DNA of 16,826 bases, from contig JBIOTP010000237.1 of the NCBI GenBank assembly GCA_044865965.1, positions 1 to 16,826 of the forward strand. The letters run 5' to 3'. Below, one piece after another: positions 1 through 6,510 of this stretch. The DNA comes from Solirubrobacter sp044865965 (GTDB taxonomy: Bacteria > Actinomycetota > Thermoleophilia > Solirubrobacterales > Solirubrobacteraceae). The first letter of the stretch is position 1, and every line of letters begins with the position of its first letter. The translations under genes and the position numbers were made by a program. Below the pieces are notes generated by a model. The model was not told the DNA's origin and did no database searches. It saw only the letters and a program-made list of their open reading frames with translations.

Positions 1-2
1 AG

Positions 3-992
3 CTGCCGCTGGCGATGCGCTCGGCCGAGCTGTGGACCGCGCTGGCCGAGCAGCTGCCGGACGACTTCGAGTACGACCGCAAGGGCTCGCTCGTCGTGGC
101 CGAGACCGAGCAGGAGCTGCGGGCCGCCGCGACCCGCGCGCAGGCGCTGCGCGAGCTCGGCGTCGCCGCCGAGGTGCTCGACGGCGACGGCCTGCGCGGC
201 GAGGAGCCGTGGGCGGCCGACGACCTGCCGGGCGGCGTCCTCTATCTCGGCGACGCGCAGCTCGAGCCGCGCCTGGCCACGGCCGCGCTGGTGCGCGCCG
301 CGACGGCCCGCGGCGCGACGCTCGCGACCGGCGACCGCGTCGAGCGGATCGTCCGCGGCACCGGCGGCCGCGCCGTCGCGGTGGAGACGCGCGCCGGCCG
401 CGTGACGCCCGGCGCCGTGGTCGTCGCCGCGGGCGTGTGGACGCCCACCCTGCTGGGGACGGCCGGGCTGAGCGTCCCGGTCACGCCGCGCAAGGGGCAG
501 GTCGTGGTGCTCGAGCGCTCGCCCGTGCGCTTCCGCCGCAAGCTCAGCGAGGCCGGCTACGTGGCGGCGGTGGAGGCCGACGACGCCGAGCTGCAGGTCG
601 CCATGGTCGTCGAGTCGACGCCGAGCGGCACCGCGCTGCTCGGCTCGAGCCGCGAGCACGTCGGCTTCGACCGCTCGGCCGACCTCGTCGTCGCCGGGGC
701 GATCGCCCGCCGCGCCGCGCGCTTCTTCCCGGTCCTCCGCGACGCGCGCGCGCTGCGCGTCTACGCCGGGCTGCGGCCGCTGACGCCCGACCACCTGCCG
801 ATCGTCGGGCCGTTCGCGGAGGCGCCGAACATCTGCGTGGCGACCGGCCACGAGGGCGCCGGGATCGGGCTCGCGCCGGCCACGGGCGAGCTCGTCGCCG
901 CCTGGCACACCGGCGCGCCGCCGGCGGTGCCGCTCGCCTGGTTCTCGCCCGACCGCTTCCCGGCCCGGACGGTCGAGCCGGCCGCCTCATGA
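3..992 (+). CDS. FAD-dependent DAO-family oxidoreductase, 5'-truncated by window edge (probable D-hydroxyproline dehydrogenase/opine oxidase subunit)
   Basis: This is the C-terminal 329 residues of a glycine/D-amino acid oxidase (DAO) family flavoprotein. The reading frame is open to the window edge, and the N-terminal GxGxxG dinucleotide-binding motif that the family needs is missing, so the gene begins upstream; the ATG at 15 is internal. Visible family marks are the VVVAAGVWTP segment, which packs against FAD in the middle of the protein, the KGQVVVLE strand, and the C-terminal GLRPLTPDHLPIVGP...GHEGAGIGLAPATGELVA block that closes the FAD site. The stop overlaps the start of the [2Fe-2S] gene (ATGA), so the two are translationally coupled. 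With that neighbour and the FAD/NAD protein on the opposite strand it makes the usual three-component D-hydroxyproline dehydrogenase or opine/D-nopaline oxidase set. The family call is secure; the substrate is inferred from the epimerase and DHDPS-family genes nearby. Confidence 0.9.
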   Translation: MPLAMRSAELWTALAEQLPDDFEYDRKGSLVVAETEQELRAAATRAQALRELGVAAEVLDGDGLRGEEPWAADDLPGGVLYLGDAQLEPRLATAALVRAATARGATLATGDRVERIVRGTGGRAVAVETRAGRVTPGAVVVAAGVWTPTLLGTAGLSVPVTPRKGQVVVLERSPVRFRRKLSEAGYVAAVEADDAELQVAMVVESTPSGTALLGSSREHVGFDRSADLVVAGAIARRAARFFPVLRDARALRVYAGLRPLTPDHLPIVGPFAEAPNICVATGHEGAGIGLAPATGELVAAWHTGAPPAVPLAWFSPDRFPARTVEPAAS

Positions 993-1237
993 TCACCGTC
1001 GATCTGTCCGTCGACGGCGAGCCGCTGCGGGCGCCCGCCGGGCAGAGCGTCGGCGCGGCGCTGCTCGCTTCGGGCCGCGCGGCACTGCGGACGAGCCCGT
1101 CCGGCCAGCCGCGCGGGCTCTACTGCGGGATCGGCGTCTGCCAGGAGTGCCGTGTGCACGTCGCCGGACGCGGCGTCGTGCGCGCCTGCCTGACCCCGGT
1201 CGAGGCCGGCATGCGCGTCACGACGGGCTGGACCTAG
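989..1237 (+). CDS. (2Fe-2S)-binding protein, small ferredoxin-like subunit of D-hydroxyproline dehydrogenase/opine oxidase
   Basis: An 82-residue protein of the 2Fe-2S fold used as the small (gamma) subunit of hydroxyproline dehydrogenases and related opine oxidases. Cys46, Cys51 and Cys54 (LYCGIGVCQEC) and Cys67 (VRACLTPV) supply the four cluster ligands in the expected C-x4-C-x2-C...C spacing. There is no signal peptide or membrane segment, so it should act in the cytoplasm, carrying electrons from the flavin subunits. The ATG overlaps the stop of the DAO gene (ATGA), which fixes the start. Its last 20 bases overlap the 3' end of the convergent FAD/NAD oxidoreductase gene, an unusual layout for two subunits of one complex. 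The family is clear; the physiological substrate is inferred. Confidence 0.9.
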   Translation: MITVDLSVDGEPLRAPAGQSVGAALLASGRAALRTSPSGQPRGLYCGIGVCQECRVHVAGRGVVRACLTPVEAGMRVTTGWT

Positions 1238-2606
1238 CCTCCTGCTCCATCAGCAGCTGGAGGGCGACCGGGCGCAGCGGCGGGCGCGAGCTGAACCGCT
1301 CGCGCTCGCCGCGGTTGCCGAGCCGGTGCGCGATCAGGCCCTCGCACACGCGCCCCTGACACGGGCCCTGGCCGCAGCGGGTGACGATCTTCAGCGCCGC
1401 CAGCGTCGCGGCGCCGCCGGCGATCGCGGCGTCGACCGCGCCCGCCGTGACGTCCTCGCACCGGCACAGCGGCGTCTCGGCATCGGCCAGGGAGAGCACG
1501 CCCGGACGCGGCGCGAAGAGGTCCTCGAGCACGCGCGCGAACCCGGCCGCGCGGGCGTGGCGGCGGCGCAGCGCGCGCGGGCCGGGCAGCTCCGCGAGCT
1601 CGCCGTCGCCGTCGGACCCGACCCGCTCGCGCGCGGCGGCCAGCGCCGCCTCGCGGCCCGCGATCTCCCCCTCGATGCGCGCGAGGCCGGCGCCGCCGAT
1701 GCCCGTGACCTCCCCGGCCGCGAGCACGTCGGCGACCGTCGTGCGCATCGCCCCATCGTGCGCGACCACGTGGTCGCGCATCTCGCAGCCGAACGCGCGC
1801 GCCAGCTCGACCGCCGGCAGGAAGCCGTACGCCGTGCACACGGCGTCGACCTCGAGCGTGCGCTCGGTGCCGGCGCGCGGGGCCCAGTCCGCGCCGGCGG
1901 CGGCGATCGTGGCGGTCCGCACGCGCTCGTCGCCGTCCGCGCGGGTCAGCACGTGGCCCCACACGAGGCCCGTGCCGGCGCGGGCCATCCGCGCCCGGTA
2001 GCCCGCGTACGCCGCCAGCCGCCCCGGGTAGGCGGCCATCCGCGGCGCCGCCCGCAGCCAGTCGCGCCGGCGCGTCGCCTCCACGACCGCGACGACCTCC
2101 GCGCCGCCGGCGGCGAGCTGCGTGGCGACCGGCAGCAGGAACGGCCCGGCGCCCGCCAGCAGCACCCGGCGGCCCGGCAGCACGCCCTGTCCCTTCACGA
2201 GCGCCTGGGCCGCGCCGGCGGTCATCACGCCGGGCAGCGTCCAGCCCGGGAACGCGACCGGGCGGTCGTAGGCGCCCGTGGCGAGCACGACGGCGCGCGC
2301 CGGCAGCCGGGCCGGCGCGTCCTCGCCGCCGCTCAGCAGCAGCGTGCGCGGCTCCTCCACTCCCCACACGGCGGTGCCGGCGAGCACCCGGACGTCGGCG
2401 CGCGCCAGCTCGCGGCACAGCCGCCGCGCGCTGCGCGGGAGCGAGCGCGGGACCGCGGCGCGCGCCTCGGCGAACGGCCGCCGCCAGATCTGCCCGCCCG
2501 GCGCCGCGTACTCGTCGACGAGTGTGACGGACGCCCCCGCGCGGCGGGCGGCGAGCGCGGCCGCGATCCCCGCCGGGCCCGCGCCCACCACGACCACGTC
2601 GACCAT
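1218..2606 (-). CDS. NAD(P)/FAD-dependent oxidoreductase with C-terminal BFD-like Cys cluster (alpha subunit of D-hydroxyproline dehydrogenase/opine oxidase)
   Basis: A 462-residue flavoprotein. The N-terminus begins MVDVVVVGAGPAG (Gly-rich FAD motif at residues 8-13). A second Rossmann motif, LLAGAGPFLLP, lies near residue 152, followed by the AGEVTGIGG FAD-closing segment. A C-terminal domain carries Cys381, Cys383, Cys411, Cys416 and Cys421 (CRCEDV...RCGQGPCQGRVC), the [2Fe-2S]/BFD-like arrangement seen in the large subunit of D-hydroxyproline dehydrogenase and opine oxidase (OoxA/HcnB type). I chose the ATG at 2606 because it puts the Rossmann strand at the N-terminus and has GGAG just upstream. 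An in-frame ATG at 2648 would add 14 residues and sits directly after a TAG. The gene lies downstream of the GntR, DHDPS and epimerase genes, separated by a protease remnant. Its 3' end overlaps the [2Fe-2S] subunit gene on the other strand. Confidence 0.9.
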   Translation of the reverse strand: MVDVVVVGAGPAGIAAALAARRAGASVTLVDEYAAPGGQIWRRPFAEARAAVPRSLPRSARRLCRELARADVRVLAGTAVWGVEEPRTLLLSGGEDAPARLPARAVVLATGAYDRPVAFPGWTLPGVMTAGAAQALVKGQGVLPGRRVLLAGAGPFLLPVATQLAAGGAEVVAVVEATRRRDWLRAAPRMAAYPGRLAAYAGYRARMARAGTGLVWGHVLTRADGDERVRTATIAAAGADWAPRAGTERTLEVDAVCTAYGFLPAVELARAFGCEMRDHVVAHDGAMRTTVADVLAAGEVTGIGGAGLARIEGEIAGREAALAAARERVGSDGDGELAELPGPRALRRRHARAAGFARVLEDLFAPRPGVLSLADAETPLCRCEDVTAGAVDAAIAGGAATLAALKIVTRCGQGPCQGRVCEGLIAHRLGNRGERERFSSRPPLRPVALQLLMEQEARSSPS

Positions 2607-2781
2607 CGACTCCACGCTGAGCACGCTAGGGCGAGCGCGCCCCGCCATCTACCGGCAGTTGTCGAAGCCGGCGGCCCCGGCTTGCGAGAGCTGGCGATTG
2701 ACCGCGCCCGCGCCTCAGCGTTCGACCACGGCCTCGAGCTGCGCCTCGAGCACCTCGGGCTCGACCGCCCGCGGCCACCCG
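2607..2781 (-). other. Non-genic spacer with out-of-frame coding-like scraps
   Basis: The stretch between the protease remnant and the oxidoreductase start has no intact gene. Read on the minus strand it contains two short pieces with coding-like composition but no family I recognise. One reads PRAVEPEVLEAQLEAVVER and then a stop. The other reads GAVNRQLSQAGAAGFDNCR and then the TAG at 2651-2649. Neither is in the remnant's frame. They may be scraps of decayed genes or chance reading of GC-rich DNA. The ribosome-binding site of the oxidoreductase (GTGGAG) lies at the end nearest 2607. Confidence 0.35.
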
Positions 2782-3000
2782 CGGCCCGTTGAACGAGCCG
2801 CGGTCCATGATGTCCCACGGCCCGGAGCCGACCCTGCGGTACGGCGTCACGTAGGGGTTGTTGTTGTTGTCGGCGATGCCGAACGTGTGGACGATCTCGT
2901 GCGTGATCGTGCCCGAGCTCTCGCCCTGGCGGATCGAGGAGAGGCCCCACTGCTGCGCCCCCGCCCGCCACGAGGTCCAGGGGACGTAGCGGGTGATCAT
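2782..3000 (-). pseudogene. Truncated M6-family (immune inhibitor A-like) metalloprotease remnant
   Basis: About 73 codons encode the catalytic centre of an M6-type zinc metalloprotease. The zinc motif is THEIVHTFGIADN (HExxHxxGxxD), followed by NNNNPYVTPYRR and the Met-turn-like block GPWDIMDRGSFNGP. M6 peptidases are secreted enzymes of several hundred residues, so only the zinc site remains: no signal peptide, propeptide or C-terminal domains. After SFNGP the family's usual continuation (GGPH-like) is lost and the frame runs into Arg-rich nonsense to a stop at 2626. The piece begins exactly at the epimerase stop (TGATG, ATG at 3000), so it could be translated by coupling as a peptide of up to 124 residues. 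I read it as a fragment left by recombination, probably the scar of a replaced gene, and expect no protease function. Confidence 0.7.
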
Positions 3001-4001
3001 CAGAGCGCGAATCCGGCGGGGAAGGGATCGTCGGCGTCCAGCAGGTACTGGCCCATGCCGGTGATCCAGGCCCGCCCGGTGATCTCCGGGATCACGGCGG
3101 GGCGGCCGCCGACCTCGGTCTCGGCGACGATGCGGCCGGTGAAGCGGGTGCCGATCACCGACTCGTTGACGAACGGCTCGCCGACGGACAGCTCGCCGCG
3201 CGCGTGCAGCTGCGCCATCCGCGCGGAGGTGCCGGTGCCGCACGGCGAGCGGTCGAGCCAGCCGGGATGGATCGACGTCGCCGCGCGGGCGTGCGCGCCG
3301 TCGCGGCCGGGCGCGTGGAAGACCACGTGGCGGCAGCCGGCGATGCGCGGGTCCTCGGGGTGCTCGGGCGGCTCGGAGGCGTTGATCGCGCCCATCAGGG
3401 CGAGGCCGCGCTCGATCAGCGCCGCCGACTGCGCGGGCGCGACCTCCAGGCCGGCCTCGGCGGCCGGCACGAGCGCGTAGAAGTTCCCGCCGTAGGCCAT
3501 GTCGTAGCGGACCTCGCCCAGGCCGGGTACGGTCACCGTGCGCTCCTGCGCGTGCAGGAAGGCGGGGACGTTGCGGATCGTGACCGACCGCGCGCGGCCG
3601 TTGCGCACCTCGACGCGGGCCTCCACGAGCCCGGCCGGGACGTCGAGCCTCACCACCGTCTCGGGCTCGGTCACCTCGACCATGCCGGTCTCCACGAGCA
3701 CGGTCGCGACGCCGATCGTCCCGTGCCCGCACATCGGCAGGCAGCCCGAGACCTCGATGAACAGCACGCCCCAGTCGGCGTCGGGGCGCGCCGGCGGCTG
3801 CAGGATCGCGCCGGACATCGCGCCGTGGCCGCGCGGCTCGCGCATCAGCAGCAGCCGCAGGTCGTCCAGCTCGGCCTCGAAATGCAGCTTGCGCTCGAGC
3901 ATCGTCGCGCCCTCGATCGGGCCGACGCCGCCGGTGACGACGCGCGTCGGCATCCCCTCCGTGTGGGAGTCGACCGCCGCGAAGTAGCGCGCCGCCCTCA
4001 C
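3000..4001 (-). CDS. Proline racemase family protein, probable 4-hydroxyproline 2-epimerase
   Basis: A 333-residue member of the proline racemase family, matching the usual length. Both acid/base cysteines are present: Cys91 in MCGHGTIG and Cys254 in SPCGTGTSA. Enzymes with both act as racemases or epimerases, whereas trans-3-hydroxyproline dehydratases have Thr in place of the second Cys. The N-terminus FAAVDSHTEGMPTRVV is typical. It should interconvert trans-4-hydroxy-L-proline and cis-4-hydroxy-D-proline in the cytoplasm. The start is the GTG at 4001, which overlaps the TGA of the DHDPS-family gene (GTGA) and begins where homologues begin; longer upstream readings are low-complexity Arg/Ala shadow sequence. 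The neighbouring deaminase, GntR regulator and dehydrogenase subunits support hydroxyproline over proline as substrate. Confidence 0.92.
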   Translation of the reverse strand: MRAARYFAAVDSHTEGMPTRVVTGGVGPIEGATMLERKLHFEAELDDLRLLLMREPRGHGAMSGAILQPPARPDADWGVLFIEVSGCLPMCGHGTIGVATVLVETGMVEVTEPETVVRLDVPAGLVEARVEVRNGRARSVTIRNVPAFLHAQERTVTVPGLGEVRYDMAYGGNFYALVPAAEAGLEVAPAQSAALIERGLALMGAINASEPPEHPEDPRIAGCRHVVFHAPGRDGAHARAATSIHPGWLDRSPCGTGTSARMAQLHARGELSVGEPFVNESVIGTRFTGRIVAETEVGGRPAVIPEITGRAWITGMGQYLLDADDPFPAGFAL

Positions 4002-4885
4002 GCCGTGACGGGCTCCCGGAGCGCCCTCACGGCGTCGTCGAGCGCGGCCCGCTCGGCGGCGTTGAGCGCCAGCCGCGGCGGCCGCGTCGGACCGCCCACG
4101 AGGCCGACGGCGTCCTGGGCCGCCTTGAAGTACTGGACGAGCTTGGGCGTCATGTCGAAGTGCGCGAGCGGCAGCATCCGACGGTACACGGCGCGCGCGG
4201 CGGCCAGGTCGCCCTCGCGGCAGCGCTCGTAGAGCTCGACGCACTCACGCGGCGCGACGACGCCGACGCCGGTCACCCAGCCGGTCGCGCCGGCGCACAA
4301 GCCCTCCAGCGCCCAGTCGTCGCCGCCGACCAGGACCTCGAGCCCGCCGCCGGCGTTCAGCAGCGCCGGGATCCGGCGGACGTCGCCCGAGCACTCCTTG
4401 ATCGCGACGATGCCCTCGACCTCCTCGTAGAGGCGGACGATCAGCTCGGGCGCGAGGTCCACCCCGGAGGCCTCGGGGTTGTTGTACGCCATCACCGGCA
4501 GCCCGCACGCGTTCGCCACGGCGGAGTAGAACGCGACCACCTCGTCGTCGTCGCCGCGATAGCCGAGCACGGGGAGCAGCATGATCGCGTCGACGCCGGC
4601 CGCCGCGGCGTCGGCGGCATAGGCGAGCGAGGTCCGCGCCGAGCCCGACGACACGCCGGCGATCACCGGCACGCGCCCGCCGGCGGCCTCGACCACCGCG
4701 CGCACCACCGTGTGGCGCTCCTCGGTCGACAGCGAGCCGGCCTCGCCCATCGTGCCGGTGGCGACGAAGCCGTGCACGCCGGCGTCCAGCAGCGCGGTGA
4801 CGTTCGCCTGCAGGCCGGCGACGTCGACCGCGCCGGCGCCGTCGAACGGGGTCGTGACGGCGGGGATGATGCCTTCGAATCGCAT
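3998..4885 (-). CDS. Dihydrodipicolinate synthase (DapA) family lyase, probable pyrroline-4-hydroxy-2-carboxylate deaminase
   Basis: A 295-residue class I aldolase-type TIM barrel. The Schiff-base lysine is Lys163 in VAIKECSGD, the active-site tyrosine is Tyr134 in MAYNNPEASG, and the substrate-carboxylate loop is ATGTMGEAGSLS near residues 42-53 (the family's GTTGE motif appears as GTMGE). True DapA would be expected with lysine or cell-wall genes. Here it lies between a GntR regulator and a hydroxyproline epimerase, where family members deaminate and dehydrate 1-pyrroline-4-hydroxy-2-carboxylate to alpha-ketoglutarate semialdehyde. It starts 3 nt after the regulator stop and overlaps the epimerase start by GTGA, so the three genes form an operon. 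The family is secure; the specific reaction is inferred from context. Confidence 0.92.
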   Translation of the reverse strand: MRFEGIIPAVTTPFDGAGAVDVAGLQANVTALLDAGVHGFVATGTMGEAGSLSTEERHTVVRAVVEAAGGRVPVIAGVSSGSARTSLAYAADAAAAGVDAIMLLPVLGYRGDDDEVVAFYSAVANACGLPVMAYNNPEASGVDLAPELIVRLYEEVEGIVAIKECSGDVRRIPALLNAGGGLEVLVGGDDWALEGLCAGATGWVTGVGVVAPRECVELYERCREGDLAAARAVYRRMLPLAHFDMTPKLVQYFKAAQDAVGLVGGPTRPPRLALNAAERAALDDAVRALREPVTA

Positions 4886-4888
4886 GTT

Positions 4889-5587
4889 TCAGCCGAGCTC
4901 CATGTAGGTGCGGACGCGTTTGATGTGCTGCGCGGCGTGATAGGCCGCCGCCTCGGGATCGCCCTCGACGATCGCCTGGTAGATCAGCCGGTGCTCCGCG
5001 ACGTGGATGCGGGCGCGGCCGGGGACGGCGATCGAGTCGTCGCGGACGCGCTGCCACAGCGGCTGGTCCATCAGCGCGGCGACGTGGTCGGCGAAGGCGA
5101 GCAGGATCGGGTTGCCGGTCATCGCCGCGAGCCGGCGGTGAAAGCGGCGGTCCGAGGCGTTCCAGGTGGCGAGATCGATCGGGTCGGTCGCCGCCTCCAT
5201 CGCCGCCAGCAAGTTCTCCACCGCTGGGTCGGGCTCGGCGCGCGCGGCCGCCAGCCGCGCGATCGCGGGCTCGAGCTCGGCCCGCGCCTCCAGCAGCGCG
5301 GACGGGCTCGCGTCGTGCGGCAGCCCGTCGGGCGCCCGGGCGGCGGCGTCGGCGGCCACGAACGAGCCCGCGCCCGGCCTGGTCTCCACGATGCCCTGCA
5401 CCTGCAGCGCGGCGATCGCCTCCCGCACCGACGCGCGGCTGACCTCGAGCGAGCGCGCGAGGTCGCGCTCCGACGGCAGCCGCTCCCCGGGCGCCAGCAG
5501 GCCGGAGCGGACGTCGGCCGCGAGCCGCTCGGCGATCTGCTCGTAGCGCTGCAGCGGGCGGAACGTGGTCTGCTCAGCAGACAGCAT
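4889..5587 (-). CDS. FadR-subfamily GntR transcriptional regulator
   Basis: A 232-residue regulator. The N-terminal winged helix is at about residues 12-78 (YEQIAERLAADV, GERLPSERDLA, VSRASVREAI, GIVETRPGAGSFV). The C-terminal FCD ligand-binding helical domain includes ASDRRFH and the HRLIYQAI...YHAAQHI segments, which provide the Asp/His residues that usually bind a metal. Length and layout fit the FadR/FCD subgroup. I chose the ATG at 5587 because homologous sequence starts around there and a -10-like TACGCT lies 32 nt upstream; the longer reading to 5758 adds sequence unlike the family. It heads the operon with the DHDPS-family and epimerase genes and probably senses hydroxyproline or a pathway intermediate. 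A repeated GTGGTCTG motif spanning its own start suggests autoregulation. Confidence 0.93.
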   Translation of the reverse strand: MLSAEQTTFRPLQRYEQIAERLAADVRSGLLAPGERLPSERDLARSLEVSRASVREAIAALQVQGIVETRPGAGSFVAADAAARAPDGLPHDASPSALLEARAELEPAIARLAAARAEPDPAVENLLAAMEAATDPIDLATWNASDRRFHRRLAAMTGNPILLAFADHVAALMDQPLWQRVRDDSIAVPGRARIHVAEHRLIYQAIVEGDPEAAAYHAAQHIKRVRTYMELG

Positions 5588-5608
5588 GAGTATGAAGTGG
5601 TCTGAGCA
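5565..5608. promoter_or_regulatory. Putative GntR operator: two GTGGTCTG motifs and a perfect 7-1-7 palindrome
   Basis: GTGGTCTG occurs at 5565-5572 and again at 5597-5604, 32 bp apart (about three helical turns, same face). The first copy runs into a perfect inverted repeat, GTCTGCT-C-AGCAGAC (5568-5582), that covers the first codons of the regulator. The second is part of TGGTCTGAGCA, one base from the symmetric TGGTC-N-GACCA that fits FadR-family operators. The position, over the start codon and just downstream of the putative -10, suits an autorepressor. Binding is inferred. Confidence 0.45.
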
Positions 5609-5618
5609 ACGGACCGAA

Positions 5619-5624
5619 AGCGTA
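5619..5624 (-). promoter_or_regulatory. Putative -10 element (TACGCT) for the GntR operon
   Basis: On the minus strand TACGCT matches the TANNNT actinobacterial -10 pattern. It lies 32 nt upstream of the chosen ATG at 5587, which would leave a short leader of about 25 nt containing the second GTGGTCTG motif. I see no convincing -35 hexamer, so this is a weak call. Confidence 0.3.
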
Positions 5625-5837
5625 GCACGCGCCATGCCGCACGCCCGTTCCCCATGGCTCTCCCTGACTTGCAAGCTGTTCGCCGGACCTGCCACGGCGG
5701 CGGAATCGTTCATCAAGGGGAGGGCGCCGTACACCCTTAGTACCGTTGATGCGCACATGCCGGCCCAGGCGTACGCGGGAAAGGAATGCGTCTGTCAGCA
5801 CCGCAGGGGGATCTGCGATCAGACGTGCGTGCGCGAC
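5625..5837. other. Divergent intergenic region between the GntR gene and the tetrapyrrole operon
   Basis: This is the largest clear gap between genes and must hold promoters for both directions. Only modest signals are visible: a TACCGT (TANNNT-like) hexamer at 5741-5746 for the plus strand without a good -35, and no strong Shine-Dalgarno before the precorrin-2 dehydrogenase ATG. I checked for a cobalamin-type riboswitch, plausible before siroheme genes, and do not see the box sequences. The frame upstream of 5838 is open to 5565 and includes a Cys-rich stretch (CVCQHRRGICDQTC, about 5790-5830) that is unlike the family and probably not coding. Confidence 0.5.
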
Positions 5838-6500
5838 ATGCTCGACACGCCGTTCTACATCGCGTGCCTGCGGCTCACCGGGCGGCGCTGCGTGGTGGTC
5901 GGCGGCGGCGATGTCGGGCTCGAGAAGGTCGAGGGCCTGCTCGCCTGCGACGGCCGCGTGGTCCTGATCGCGCCAAACGCGGTGCCCGCGCTCGAGGCGC
6001 TCGCGGACGAGGGCTCGATCGAGTGGCTGCGGCGCGACTACCAGGCGGGCGACCTCGACGGGACGTTCGTGGCCATCGCCGCGACCAGCGACACCGACGT
6101 GAACATCCGCGTCTACGAGGACGCCGAGGAGCGCGCGATGCTCGTCAACGTGGTCGACGTGCCGCCGCTGTGCAACTTCATCCTGCCCGCGATCGTCCGC
6201 ACCGGCCCGCTGGCGATCGCGATCTCCACCGCCGGCGCGTCGCCCGCGCTCGCCAAGCGCATCAAGGCCGAGATCGCGGAGATCTACGGCGAGCCCTACG
6301 CGCGCCTGGCGGTGCTGCTCAACGAGGCGCGCGGGTGGGCGAAGGGCACGCTCCCCACCTACCAGGACCGCAAGGAGTTCTTCGAGGGCATCGTCAACGG
6401 CGAGCCCGACCCGATCGCGCTGCTGCGCGCGGGCGACGAGGACGCCGTGCGCGAGCTCATCGCCGCCGCCCGGCGCGCGCACGAGCCCACGGCCGCCTAA
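5838..6500 (+). CDS. sirC: Precorrin-2 dehydrogenase / sirohydrochlorin synthase (SirC/Met8/CysG N-terminal type)
   Basis: A 220-residue NAD-dependent precorrin-2 dehydrogenase, which oxidises precorrin-2 to sirohydrochlorin on the way to siroheme. The N-terminal Rossmann motif is CVVVGGGDVG (Gly22-Gly27). The family's catalytic-Asp segment is present as VNVVDVPPLCNFILPA, followed by the helical SPALAKRIKAEIAEIYG dimerisation/active-site region. The start MLDTPFYIACL at 5838 matches where homologues begin; in-frame upstream codons (GTG 5829, ATG 5757) would add atypical sequence. It lacks the methyltransferase half found in CysG, which is supplied by the CobA-HemD fusion later in the same gene train. 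It is the first gene of the plus-strand operon, 10 nt before the MogA-like frame. Confidence 0.92.
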   Translation: MLDTPFYIACLRLTGRRCVVVGGGDVGLEKVEGLLACDGRVVLIAPNAVPALEALADEGSIEWLRRDYQAGDLDGTFVAIAATSDTDVNIRVYEDAEERAMLVNVVDVPPLCNFILPAIVRTGPLAIAISTAGASPALAKRIKAEIAEIYGEPYARLAVLLNEARGWAKGTLPTYQDRKEFFEGIVNGEPDPIALLRAGDEDAVRELIAAARRAHEPTAA

Positions 6501-6510
6501 TCTCCCCGCC

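Noticed and set aside
2856..2872. GTT/GTC repeat run (ttgttgttgttgtcgg) as a possible microsatellite
   Set aside because: It is simply four consecutive Asn codons plus Asp of the M6 protease segment read on the other strand.
5780..5790. ATG at 5786 preceded by a strong GGAAAGGA ribosome-binding site
   Set aside because: It opens a frame different from precorrin-2 dehydrogenase and yields only shadow sequence; the spacing between the purine run and the ATG is also too short.
5700..5837. Possible cobalamin riboswitch in the leader of the siroheme/haem operon
   Set aside because: I could not find the conserved B12-box or the associated paired core; only scattered GGG/CAG fragments are present.
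5757..5837. N-terminal extension of precorrin-2 dehydrogenase with a Cys-rich motif (CVCQHRRGICDQTC)
   Set aside because: Homologues begin at MLDTPFYIA, no Shine-Dalgarno precedes ATG 5757, and the Cys spacing matches no cluster motif I can name.
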